64,000 bases of DNA from JBPRGH01 sp051418055. Its GTDB lineage: Bacteria; Bacteroidota; Bacteroidia; Cytophagales; Cyclobacteriaceae. Shown here one piece after another: positions 18,049-26,619 of this stretch (positions are counted from its first letter, which is position 1; each line of letters starts with the position of its first letter). Under the pieces are notes generated by a model. It was not told the origin of the DNA. It worked only from the letters and a program-made list of their open reading frames with translations, and did not search any database. The DNA is taken from NCBI GenBank assembly GCA_051418055.1, contig JBPRGH010000006.1:1-64000 (forward strand), written 5' to 3'. The position numbers and the translations under genes were made by a program.

Positions 18049-18798
18049 ATGTCCATAGAATCACTTCTCATATTATCTGTTATCTTTCTGATCATTTCCA
18101 TCCTCTACAGCTCAGCCGGATTTGGAGGGGGATCAAGCTATTTGGCGTTCTTAGCACTGTTTGGAGTCAATTTCCTGTTAATGAAAAGTATTGCTCTTTT
18201 ATGTAATATAGTGGTGGTATCAGGCAACCTGTTCGTTTTTTCAAAAAGAGGATTAATAGACCTAAAACAATTCTTACCACTGGCACTTGTAAGCGTGCCT
18301 ATGGCTTTTGCAGGAGGCTTTTATGACCTCAAAGCTGCTGTTTTTTTTGTTATACTCGGAATTGCATTACTTGCAGCAGGAATATTATTAATAGCAAAAC
18401 CTAAAGTTCAGGCTAAAAAATTTAATAAAAACAAACAACCGCTCGCTATAGGATCAGCAGCTGGCATCGGGTTTTTATCAGGTTTGGTCGGTATTGGTGG
18501 CGGTATTTTCCTATCACCCGTTTTAAATATCATCGGCTGGGATAACGCAAAGAAAATAGCAGCCACAGCCAGTTTTTTTATATTAGTTAATTCGATCTCG
18601 GGGTTCACAGGTCACTTTATCAGGACCACGCCGGGAGAAGAGTTGTGGCCTGTCCTGCCGCTAATTGGAGTGGTTTTCATTGGAGGACAGATCGGCTCTA
18701 GGGTCACCACCTATAAATTAAAGCAGCATCATGTTAAAGTAGCAACTGCTGTCCTGGTGCTTATTGCCGGGTTAAAGATCTTATTTGATCATTTGTGA
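18049..18798 (+). CDS. Sulfite exporter TauE/SafE family (TSUP) permease
   Basis: A 249-residue polytopic membrane protein with about eight spans in two repeats. Each repeat has the family glycine-rich motif: SSAGFGGGSSYLAFLALFG near the N-terminus and SGLVGIGGGIFLSPVLNIIG in the second half. TSUP proteins move small anions or organosulfur compounds (sulfite, sulfonates, thiosulfate); the substrate here is not deducible. Single-gene unit. Confidence 0.88.
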   Translation: MSIESLLILSVIFLIISILYSSAGFGGGSSYLAFLALFGVNFLLMKSIALLCNIVVVSGNLFVFSKRGLIDLKQFLPLALVSVPMAFAGGFYDLKAAVFFVILGIALLAAGILLIAKPKVQAKKFNKNKQPLAIGSAAGIGFLSGLVGIGGGIFLSPVLNIIGWDNAKKIAATASFFILVNSISGFTGHFIRTTPGEELWPVLPLIGVVFIGGQIGSRVTTYKLKQHHVKVATAVLVLIAGLKILFDHL

Positions 18799-18825
18799 TT
18801 TTTATTAGATATTAGAATTGAAAGG

Positions 18826-18945
18826 TGAGATGTGAGATATTTCTGATTTACTCATACCCGCATTGCATGCCGCACAGGCCCTCGTGAACCACCACTGCGT
18901 TTCGGTTTCTGATTTCTGATTTCATCTTTCTGATTTCAAATTTAC
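18826..18945. repeat. Low-complexity intergenic tract (GAGATGTGAGAT / TTCTGATTTC)
   Basis: GGTGAGATGTGAGATATTTC at 18827 and, from about 18906, TTTCTGATTTCTGATTTCAT then CTTTCTGATTTC. These are short near-repeats shared with 40501-40551 (opposite strand) and in part with 44247-44273. Confidence 0.5.
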
Positions 18946-18965
18946 TATTTCCTCATCATTCCTTT

Positions 18966-18973
18966 TATATTTG
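18966..18973 (+). promoter_or_regulatory. Candidate -7 box (TATATTTG) of the YfhO gene
   Basis: TATATTTG matches TAnnTTTG and ends 25 bp before the ATG at 18999. This supports that ATG over the in-frame TTG at 18981. A -33 element is weak (TTTAC). Confidence 0.4.
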
Positions 18974-18998
18974 GAACTTATTGTATCCACCTGAAGAA

Positions 18999-21461
18999 AT
19001 GAAGAACATCAATTTTTCTAAACATATACTTCCGCACCTTATTGCTGTTGTTGTTTTATATATTATCACTGCCATTTTTTTCAATCCCGTTGTATTTGAT
19101 GATAAAGTAATTGAGCAACATGATATTACCCAATGGCGTGGGGGCGCTCAGGAACTGATTACCCATAGAGAAAAAACAGGAGAAGAGGGATTGTGGACAA
19201 ATTCCATGTTTAGCGGGATGCCTGCATACCTTGTAAATACCTTTTGGAGTGATAAACCGGTTAAGTTTATTAAAATAATTGCAGCATTAGGACTCCCCCA
19301 CCCGGTTAGCAACATCTTTCTGGCTTTTATCAGTTATTATATATTATTGCTTTCTTTTGGGGTTCGCCCTTATCTAGCTATTGGAGGTGCCATTGCTTTT
19401 GGGCTTTCCACCTATAACATTGTTGGTATTGCAGCCGGGCATAATGCCCGTATTGGCGCTGTCGCCTTTATGCCACTTGTTATTGCCGGTGCACATATTA
19501 CCCTTACCCGATCCCGGATTCTTGGATTTGGTGTTACTACTGTAGCCACTGCACTTCATCTGATGGAAAATCACCTTCAGATCACCTATTACCTACTTCT
19601 GATGCTGCTGGTTTATGGCATCATTCAGCTGATTGATTTTGCAAAGCGAAAAGAATTGAAAGAACTTTTTGCACGTGCCGGTATTGCAATTGCTGCTGCA
19701 TTAATAGCTTTATTATCCTTTGCAGGAAGTTTTTGGTCTACATGGGAGTACAGCAAATACTCAATGCGCGGACCTTCGGAACTCGCGGCTGAAAACCGTG
19801 ACCTGGAGGGTGAAGGGGGTTTAAAAAAGGACTATGCCTTTCAATACAGCAACGGCATCTTTGAACCGTTGACACTAATGATACCAAATGTTTTGGGGGG
19901 TGCAAGTACAAATTATCTCGTGCAACAGGAAGATAGTGATGTGCTAAAAGCCCTGCAAACAGCCCCTGATCCACAGATGGCAAATCAGCTCGCCAGATAT
20001 TCCTCCTCCTACTGGGGCCCTCAACCATTATCTGCACCCTATTATATTGGCGCCATCATCTGTTTTTTCTTTGCCCTAGGAATTGTTTTCGCTGATCGAA
20101 AATATGTAATCTGGCTGGTAATAATGACCATTCTAGGGATCATGTTAAGCTGGGGGGATAACTTTAAGGCTTTTAATTATTTTATGTTCGAATACTTCCC
20201 TGCATATAATAAATTCCGGTCCGTAACATTTACTTTAATACTGCCTATTGTTTCCATCCCACTCCTGGGCTTTCTGGGCCTGGAGAAATTAATGGCTTTA
20301 AAATGGACTAAGGAAGTAAAGAAAAAATTTATTATAGCGCTTGCCTTTACCGGAGGTCTGTGCCTGTTGATCATCATCATCTCAGGTATGTTCAGTTATA
20401 CCCGGGAGGTAGAAAAGCAGCTACCTCTATGGTTTTTAAAAGCTTTACGTTCTGATCGCCAGGACCTGCTTATTTCAGATGCTTTCCGGTCACTGGTATT
20501 TATTCTATTAGCTGCCGGCTTGCTCTGGCTTTACAAAATTGAAAAGCTTAAAACCGCATTAATGGCGGGTATTTTAACATTACTGATAACTATTGATGTA
20601 TGGGCGGTAGACAAGCGATTATTCGGTGAAGATAATTTCCGAAAAGTCTATGGGGACGCGTATACTCAACAGCCCCTTCCTGTAGATGTTGAAATTAAAA
20701 AAGATAAAGCATTGAGCTATAGGGTATATAATCTTCAGGGAGCATGGAGTGAGGCAAGAACTTCCTACCATCATAAATCCATTGGTGGTTATCATGGTGC
20801 TAAAATGCGGCGTTACCAGGACCTTTATGATCTTTGTCTTGAGAATGAAACAATAGAGGCAATCAATGACCTGCGTGCCGGGCAGCCAAACTTTAATGAG
20901 TATGGTATATTAAATATGCTGAATGCCAAGTACCTGACCTTCGGCACTGAAAAGAATAATGTTATACAAAATCCGGGGGCACTGGGGAATGCGTGGATGC
21001 CTGATGAGGTGATAAGAGTAAATTCTCCGGATGAGGAAATTAAAACTACCTGCCAGATCAATCCTGCAGACGAAGTAGTTATTGATGTTTCTAAATTTGA
21101 TGTACCTGCTACCATTCCTACAGCAGAAGGAAATGTGAAGCTTACTGAATATGCCCCTAATAAACTGGTGTATCAGGCAGACCTTCGGGATAAAGGCTTG
21201 GTAGTTTTTTCAGAGATTTATTATCCTGCCGGATGGCAAGCCACTGTTGATGGTGAGCCTGTTGATATTTTGCGTGTAAATTATGTTTTACGTGCATTAA
21301 TAGTACCGGAAGGCCAGCATACGATTACCTTTGAGTTTAAGCCCGATGCTTATTTCATTGGAGATAAAATCACAATGGCCGGCTCATGGCTGGTACTTCT
21401 GATATTCCTGGGTTCAGTAGCATTTACAATTATAAAGCGTTCGAAGAAGTCCGCTGCGTAA
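18999..21461 (+). CDS. YfhO family membrane protein
   Basis: A 820-residue membrane protein with a dozen or so predicted spans in the first 530 residues, then a large extracytoplasmic domain and a last span near the C-terminus. The C-terminal segment YYPAGWQATVDGEPVDILRV with the closing GQHTITFEFKPDAYFIG is the YfhO signature; YfhO of Gram-positives glycosylates lipoteichoic acid, and the family fold is GT-C-like. A glycosyltransferase role at the outer face of the inner membrane is therefore a family-based inference. Its last 32 bp overlap the convergent M48 protease gene. Confidence 0.85.
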   Translation: MKNINFSKHILPHLIAVVVLYIITAIFFNPVVFDDKVIEQHDITQWRGGAQELITHREKTGEEGLWTNSMFSGMPAYLVNTFWSDKPVKFIKIIAALGLPHPVSNIFLAFISYYILLLSFGVRPYLAIGGAIAFGLSTYNIVGIAAGHNARIGAVAFMPLVIAGAHITLTRSRILGFGVTTVATALHLMENHLQITYYLLLMLLVYGIIQLIDFAKRKELKELFARAGIAIAAALIALLSFAGSFWSTWEYSKYSMRGPSELAAENRDLEGEGGLKKDYAFQYSNGIFEPLTLMIPNVLGGASTNYLVQQEDSDVLKALQTAPDPQMANQLARYSSSYWGPQPLSAPYYIGAIICFFFALGIVFADRKYVIWLVIMTILGIMLSWGDNFKAFNYFMFEYFPAYNKFRSVTFTLILPIVSIPLLGFLGLEKLMALKWTKEVKKKFIIALAFTGGLCLLIIIISGMFSYTREVEKQLPLWFLKALRSDRQDLLISDAFRSLVFILLAAGLLWLYKIEKLKTALMAGILTLLITIDVWAVDKRLFGEDNFRKVYGDAYTQQPLPVDVEIKKDKALSYRVYNLQGAWSEARTSYHHKSIGGYHGAKMRRYQDLYDLCLENETIEAINDLRAGQPNFNEYGILNMLNAKYLTFGTEKNNVIQNPGALGNAWMPDEVIRVNSPDEEIKTTCQINPADEVVIDVSKFDVPATIPTAEGNVKLTEYAPNKLVYQADLRDKGLVVFSEIYYPAGWQATVDGEPVDILRVNYVLRALIVPEGQHTITFEFKPDAYFIGDKITMAGSWLVLLIFLGSVAFTIIKRSKKSAA

Positions 21462-22683
21462 TAGTCTCCAGCCGTTTTAATAATGGTGGATGTGAATAAT
21501 GCACAAACACATAGGCAGGATGTGGGAAAAGATTGCTTAGGTTATCAACGGACAACTTTTTAAGAGCATCCTGTAACGCAGTTCCTTTATATGTTTCTGC
21601 AGCAAATTCATCAGCCTCATATTCATGTTTACGGCTTATAATATTACCAAGGATTCCAAGGACCAGGGAAATCGGTGCATATAGCATTCCGAAGGCGATG
21701 AGGTTAAGGTGAATGGCTAATTGCTCTCCTCCCAACGCATAGGACAATTCTGCATTAAAAATTAGTAATGACATGATGAACAGCATCAAACCAGTTTGAA
21801 GCAGGGAGGTTATATATCCGGTCACTATATGTTTTTTCTTATAATGACCAACTTCATGTGCCAGTACAGCTACAAGTTCTTCTTTCGTATGATTCTCAAT
21901 CAATGTATCATACAGTACAATTTTCTTTTCCTTTCCCAATCCGGAAAAGAATGCATTGGCTTTACTTGAACGTTTTGACCCATCTATTACAAATACATTT
22001 TTTAAAGGAAAATCTACTTTATTACTATAATTCTCAATAGCCTCCCTGAGCTCACCTTCTTCCAATGGAGTAAGCTTATTAAATAAAGGTAATATAAGAG
22101 AGGTATAGAACATGTTAATAATCAAAATAAAAACAGCAGCTATGATCCAGAACCACCACCAGAAATCCTGACCGATCTCTAATATTAATGTTAACAAAAT
22201 AAAAATAAGCAGGCCTCCAACAATTGCAGTCAGTAAATACCCCTTAAGCTTATCTATAATGAATAGTTTAGTAGTTGTTTTATTAAACCCGTACTTCTCC
22301 TCTATTACAAACGTACTGTAAACCTGAAATGGAATATTCAAAATATCCGAGGCGATGAAAATCACACCAAAAAAGGCAAGCGCCAGCCAGCGAGGATCTT
22401 CGAAATAAGGGCGTAGCATTATATCTAACCACCCAAAGAAACCCGTGAGCAGAATAATCCATATCAGGACAAGGCTAAAAGTTGATGTAATCCATGAGAA
22501 GCGGGTAAGCTCCTTATTATATTTCAGGCTTTTCTTATATTTCTCCTCATTATATATACTTTTAAAATCTTCCGGTACCTCAGGTTTTTGAGCCTTTAGG
22601 TTTAGGTATTCCAGAACCCTTTCTAAAAAATAATCCAGGGTTACAAAGCCCAGAATTATGTATAAAATCAATTGTGCATCCAT
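21430..22683 (-). CDS. M48 family (Ste24/CAAX-type) zinc metalloprotease
   Basis: Membrane-embedded protease of 417 residues. The zinc-binding HEVGH lies in AVLAHEVGHYKKKH at about residue 276, and the third ligand is in EYEADEFA (about 350). Hydrophobic spans surround a cytosolic catalytic region containing NAFFSGLGKEKKIVLYDTL, as in Ste24-type CAAX proteases. In bacteria the group is linked to membrane protein quality control. It overlaps the YfhO gene tail to tail by 32 bp, which is uncommon. Confidence 0.9.
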   Translation of the reverse strand: MDAQLILYIILGFVTLDYFLERVLEYLNLKAQKPEVPEDFKSIYNEEKYKKSLKYNKELTRFSWITSTFSLVLIWIILLTGFFGWLDIMLRPYFEDPRWLALAFFGVIFIASDILNIPFQVYSTFVIEEKYGFNKTTTKLFIIDKLKGYLLTAIVGGLLIFILLTLILEIGQDFWWWFWIIAAVFILIINMFYTSLILPLFNKLTPLEEGELREAIENYSNKVDFPLKNVFVIDGSKRSSKANAFFSGLGKEKKIVLYDTLIENHTKEELVAVLAHEVGHYKKKHIVTGYITSLLQTGLMLFIMSLLIFNAELSYALGGEQLAIHLNLIAFGMLYAPISLVLGILGNIISRKHEYEADEFAAETYKGTALQDALKKLSVDNLSNLFPHPAYVFVHYSHPPLLKRLETITQRTSSNAL

Positions 22684-22859
22684 TTAAAATAGCATGATCA
22701 AATATTCCCTTCAAACTTAGGAATAAAATAACAATTATATATTCATCCCATTTTGGGATTATTTCTCTTTATTAGACTATTTACCATTACAAGAGGGCTT
22801 AAAATAGCCGATAAAGCCATCTATTATGAATGGCACAAATTTTTCATACTAAATTTGAT

Positions 22860-22970
22860 ATGAAGAAACGACATCGTATTGTTAAGAAACTTTGTAGCAG
22901 CGAACTGGCTTTTGCAGTCATTATGTTCCTCATAGGCCTGTTGGTACTGTGCCTCGAAATCTTTTTATAA
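22860..22970 (+). CDS. Possible 36-residue membrane peptide
   Basis: A short ORF (ATG 22860, stop 22968-22970) encodes a basic start MKKRHRIVKKLCSSE followed by one hydrophobic helix (FAVIMFLIGLLVLCLEIFL), the usual shape of a single-span small membrane protein. A TAAATTTG box lies only 2 bp before the ATG, so it would need a leaderless message, or that box serves the sdh operon instead. Homologs would decide. Confidence 0.35.
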   Translation: MKKRHRIVKKLCSSELAFAVIMFLIGLLVLCLEIFL

Positions 22971-23009
22971 ATACAAATTATTTAGAATGAATTTAAACTT
23001 ATAATACAC

Positions 23010-23041
23010 TTTGTTTAGTAAACCTTTCGCATGTAAATTTG
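23010..23041 (+). promoter_or_regulatory. sdhCAB promoter (-33 TTTG, -7 TAAATTTG)
   Basis: TTTG at 23010-23013 and TAAATTTG at 23034-23041 are 20 bp apart, matching the Bacteroidota sigma-ABfr consensus. The start of transcription would be near 23045-23048, about 25 bp before the sdhC ATG. Confidence 0.65.
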
Positions 23042-23070
23042 GGCAGTTTAAAAAAAATGTTTAAACACAT

Positions 23071-23751
23071 ATGAGTTGGTTTACTAATGCTCTGTCTAAT
23101 TCATTAGGCAAAAAAATTATCATGGCCCTTACGGGTTTATTTTTATTTATTTTCCTTATTACTCATTTAACAGGAAACTTACAATTATTAGCTAATGATG
23201 GGGGAATGGGCTTTAATAAATATGCCTATTTCATGACAACAAATCCTCTCATTAAAACGATCTCCTTTTTGCTATATGCCTCTTTTCTAATTCATATTAT
23301 ATGGTCTATATTATTGACCAGACAAAATAGAAAAGCAAGGCCTGTAAGCTATGCGAAAAGCGCTCCTTTGGCCAGAAGTTGGGCCAGTAGGAATATGGGG
23401 ATTTTAGGAACAGTTATTTTAATTTTCCTTATCATCCATCTTAAGAACTTTTGGTATGTTATGCATTTCGGACCCATTGATCCAGTAAAATATGAAGGTT
23501 TTGAATATAAGAACCTTTATCTTGTTACGGTGAACGTTTTTCAGGAGTTGTGGTATGTGATCCTCTATGTGGTAGCAATGGTCTTTCTTGGTTTTCACCT
23601 TTTCCACGGCTTTAAAAGCATGTTTCAGACGTTGGGAGTTAATCACCCAAAATATAATCCACTAATTAATTTTATTGGAACTGCTTATGCTATTTTAGTA
23701 CCGGCTGCATTTGCCGCTATACCAGTTATTATCTATTTTAAAAACATCTGA
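23071..23751 (+). CDS. sdhC: Succinate dehydrogenase cytochrome b subunit
   Basis: Membrane anchor that holds heme b and the quinone site of complex II. The 226-residue protein has five hydrophobic spans and conserved His residues in [33 protein letters not shown] and [10 protein letters not shown], the diheme b558 pattern of Bacteroidota and epsilonproteobacterial enzymes. It is first in the operon sdhC-sdhA-sdhB with a strong promoter just upstream. Such enzymes can work as succinate dehydrogenase or fumarate reductase. Confidence 0.94.
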   Translation: MSWFTNALSNSLGKKIIMALTGLFLFIFLITHLTGNLQLLANDGGMGFNKYAYFMTTNPLIKTISFLLYASFLIHIIWSILLTRQNRKARPVSYAKSAPLARSWASRNMGILGTVILIFLIIHLKNFWYVMHFGPIDPVKYEGFEYKNLYLVTVNVFQELWYVILYVVAMVFLGFHLFHGFKSMFQTLGVNHPKYNPLINFIGTAYAILVPAAFAAIPVIIYFKNI

Positions 23752-23767
23752 TCTTAAAGTTAAACCT

Positions 23768-25702
23768 ATGCGTTTAGACTCAAAAATACCAGAAGGTCCG
23801 TTAGCCGAGAAATGGGAGAAGCATAAATTTAATGTTAAGCTTGTCAATCCGGCTAATAAAAGAAAATATGAAATTATAGTTGTAGGATCTGGTCTTGCCG
23901 GGGCTTCAGCAGCTGCTACCTTGGGTGAGCTGGGCTATAATGTTAAATGCTTTTGTTTTCAGGATTCTCCCCGCAGAGCGCATAGTATTGCTGCCCAGGG
24001 AGGTATAAATGCAGCTAAAAATTATCAAAATGACGGAGACAGTGTTTTTCGGCTTTTTTATGATACTGTAAAAGGTGGTGACTACCGCTCAAGAGAAGGT
24101 AATGTGTACCGTCTTGCTGATGTGAGTGTTAATATAATTGATCAGTGTGTAGCTCAGGGAGTTCCTTTTGCAAGAGATTATGGCGGGCTACTTGATAACA
24201 GGTCATTTGGTGGAGCACAGGTATCCCGTACCTTCTATGCCCGCGGACAAACTGGTCAGCAGCTCTTATTAGGTGCCTATGGAGCTTTAAACCGCCAGAT
24301 AGATAACGGTAAAGTAAAGATGTACCCTCGCACTGAATTACTTGATGTAGTAATAGTTGATGGTGAGGCAAAGGGTATAATCACAAGAAATTTAATTACT
24401 GGCGCTATCGAGCGTCATTCTGCCAATGCCGTTATTTTGGCTACAGGTGGTTACGGTAACGTATTCTTCCTTTCCACCAATGCGATGGGCTCAAACGCAA
24501 CTGCAGCATGGAGAGCACATAAAAAGGGCGCTTTATTTTCAAACCCTTGCTTTACGCAGATCCATCCTACCTGTATCCCCGTTTCCGGAGAATATCAGTC
24601 TAAGCTAACATTAATGTCTGAATCACTTCGAAATGATGGACGTGTGTGGGTTCCAAAAACTAAAGAAAACGCTGAAAAGATACGTAAAGGGGAATTAAGC
24701 CCTCTGGACCTAAAAGAAGAGGACCGGGATTACTATCTTGAAAGGAAATATCCTGCCTTTGGTAATCTTGTTCCAAGAGACGTTGCTTCAAGAAATGCAA
24801 AGCAGGTATGTGATGACGGGCGTGGAGTGAATAAAACAGGTAAAGCAGTTTACCTCGATTTTAAAGATGCCATAAAAAGAGATGGAAAGAATGTTATTTC
24901 TTCCAAATATGGTAACCTCTTTGATATGTACCAGCAAATTACAGGAGAGAATCCTTATGAGGTGCCGATGAAGATCTATCCTGCCGTTCATTATACCATG
25001 GGTGGGCTTTGGGTAGATTATAACCTGATGACTAACATACCCGGACTTTATTCTTTGGGTGAAGCCAATTTTTCGGACCATGGAGCAAATCGACTGGGTG
25101 CCAGTGCACTTATGCAGGGTCTTGCAGATGGTTATTTCGTTATTCCTTACACTATTGGTGATTATCTTGCTGGTAAACCGGCACAGAAGGTACCTACTGA
25201 CCATCCGGCTTTTGAAGAAGCCGAGAAAAATGTAAGGGAGATAAATGATAAGCTCCTAAGCATTAACGGAACTAAGACTGTTGATGATTTCCATAAAGAG
25301 TTAGGAAATATCATGTGGGAGTATTGCGGAATGGCAAGAAATGCCGAAGGATTGAAAAAAGCCAAAGGATTGATCAGAGAGCTGCGTGAGCAATTCTGGA
25401 AAGATGTAAAAGTCATTGGAATAAATGAAGAGCTTAATATGTCACTGGAAAAAGCCAATCGAGTGGCTGATTTCCTTGAGCTTGGAGAGCTAATGGTGGA
25501 TGATGCCCTGCACAGAGATGAATCCTGTGGCGGTCATTTCCGTGAAGAATATCAGACTGAAGAAGGTGAAGCTTTACGTAATGATGATGATTTCGCATAT
25601 GTAGCTGCCTGGGAATTTAAAGGTGTAGACAAAGATGAGGTCCTGCATAAAGAGAATCTGGTATTTGAAAATATTAAATTGACGCAAAGAAGCTATAAAT
25701 AA
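23768..25702 (+). CDS. sdhA: Succinate dehydrogenase/fumarate reductase flavoprotein subunit
   Basis: Catalytic subunit carrying covalent FAD. ATG 23768 (giving [16 protein letters not shown]) is preferred: the longer frame would overlap sdhC by 41 bp, and 16 bp separates this start from the sdhC stop. It is 644 residues long. The FAD-binding [12 protein letters not shown] is at about 38-49, the FAD-linking His72 is in [13 protein letters not shown], and the active-site segments HPTCIP and [20 protein letters not shown] are present. Family and order are unambiguous. Confidence 0.96.
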   Translation: MRLDSKIPEGPLAEKWEKHKFNVKLVNPANKRKYEIIVVGSGLAGASAAATLGELGYNVKCFCFQDSPRRAHSIAAQGGINAAKNYQNDGDSVFRLFYDTVKGGDYRSREGNVYRLADVSVNIIDQCVAQGVPFARDYGGLLDNRSFGGAQVSRTFYARGQTGQQLLLGAYGALNRQIDNGKVKMYPRTELLDVVIVDGEAKGIITRNLITGAIERHSANAVILATGGYGNVFFLSTNAMGSNATAAWRAHKKGALFSNPCFTQIHPTCIPVSGEYQSKLTLMSESLRNDGRVWVPKTKENAEKIRKGELSPLDLKEEDRDYYLERKYPAFGNLVPRDVASRNAKQVCDDGRGVNKTGKAVYLDFKDAIKRDGKNVISSKYGNLFDMYQQITGENPYEVPMKIYPAVHYTMGGLWVDYNLMTNIPGLYSLGEANFSDHGANRLGASALMQGLADGYFVIPYTIGDYLAGKPAQKVPTDHPAFEEAEKNVREINDKLLSINGTKTVDDFHKELGNIMWEYCGMARNAEGLKKAKGLIRELREQFWKDVKVIGINEELNMSLEKANRVADFLELGELMVDDALHRDESCGGHFREEYQTEEGEALRNDDDFAYVAAWEFKGVDKDEVLHKENLVFENIKLTQRSYK

Positions 25703-25719
25703 CCCTTCAGGATTGAAGT

Positions 25720-26490
25720 ATGAAAATTACACTAAAAGTCTGGCGACAAAAGAATAAAGAAGATAAAGGGACATTAAAGACATATAAACTGGATGATGTA
25801 AGTCCTGATATGTCATTCCTTGAAATGTTTGACGTACTGAATGACCAGCTGGTTAGACAAGATGAAGATCCTGTTCATTTTGACCACGACTGCCGTGAAG
25901 GTATTTGTGGTATGTGCAGCATGTATATAAATGGTATGCCCCATGGTCCGGAGCAAACAGCAACATGCCAGTTGCATATGAGGTCATTTAAAGACGGTGA
26001 TACTATTATTGTTGAGCCATGGCGTGCTAAAGCATTCCCTGTAGTGAAAGACCTTGTCGTTGACAGATCTGCTTTTGATCGTATTATGCAGGCTGGAGGT
26101 TATGTTTCAGTTAATACCGGCGGGGTCCCTGATGCTAATGAAATCCCTATTCATAAAGAGGTTGCTGAGGAGGCGTTTGATGCAGCAGCATGTATATCTT
26201 GCGGTGCCTGTGTGGCAGCATGTAAAAATGCTTCCGCTGCCTTATTCGTTGGAGCAAAAATTTCACAACTTGCTCTTCTGCCACAAGGAAAAGTGGAAAG
26301 AAAAACACGTGCCGAACGAATGATCGCCCAGGCAAATGCAGAAGGATTTGGGGCATGTACAAATACAGCAGCCTGTACAGCAGCTTGTCCGAAAGATATA
26401 CAGCAATCAGTGATCGCCCGAATGAATCGGGAATATTATCGTGCTGTAACCTCTACAAAGCATGTCAAGGACGATAAAAAATTAATTTAA
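25720..26490 (+). CDS. sdhB: Succinate dehydrogenase/fumarate reductase iron-sulfur subunit
   Basis: Electron-transfer subunit between FAD and quinone. The 256-residue protein contains a plant-type ferredoxin domain with the [2Fe-2S] motif CREGICGMC plus a later Cys. Two ferredoxin-type clusters follow: [13 protein letters not shown] at about 159-171, and a last Cys set in [19 protein letters not shown]. It follows sdhA by 17 bp and ends before a strong terminator at 26493. Confidence 0.95.
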   Translation: MKITLKVWRQKNKEDKGTLKTYKLDDVSPDMSFLEMFDVLNDQLVRQDEDPVHFDHDCREGICGMCSMYINGMPHGPEQTATCQLHMRSFKDGDTIIVEPWRAKAFPVVKDLVVDRSAFDRIMQAGGYVSVNTGGVPDANEIPIHKEVAEEAFDAAACISCGACVAACKNASAALFVGAKISQLALLPQGKVERKTRAERMIAQANAEGFGACTNTAACTAACPKDIQQSVIARMNREYYRAVTSTKHVKDDKKLI

Positions 26491-26492
26491 TA

Positions 26493-26520
26493 AAAAAAGC
26501 CACTTTCGAGTGGCTTTTTT
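26493..26520. terminator. Terminator after sdhB
   Basis: AAAAAAGCCACT-TTCG-AGTGGCTTTTTT: a perfect 12 bp stem with a UUCG-type tetraloop and T-runs on both strands. It starts 2 bp after the sdhB stop. Confidence 0.9.
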
Positions 26521-26619
26521 GTTATACTCGTAGGTTACTTTACAATAGCTAACTGTAATTCATTTTTATAAGCTGCTAATTAAGCGCTTTAGTATTTTTT
26601 GGTGTTAGTGAGAGAGAAG

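Larger units (their letters stand above)
22684..23070. other. Intergenic region upstream of sdhC
   Basis: Gene-poor, AT-rich, 387 bp. It holds a small palindrome ATCCCATTTTGGGAT near 22750, the possible 36-residue ORF at 22860-22970 with an exact TAAATTTG box at 22850-22857, and the likely sdhC promoter at 23010-23041. Nothing else was recognised. Confidence 0.5.
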
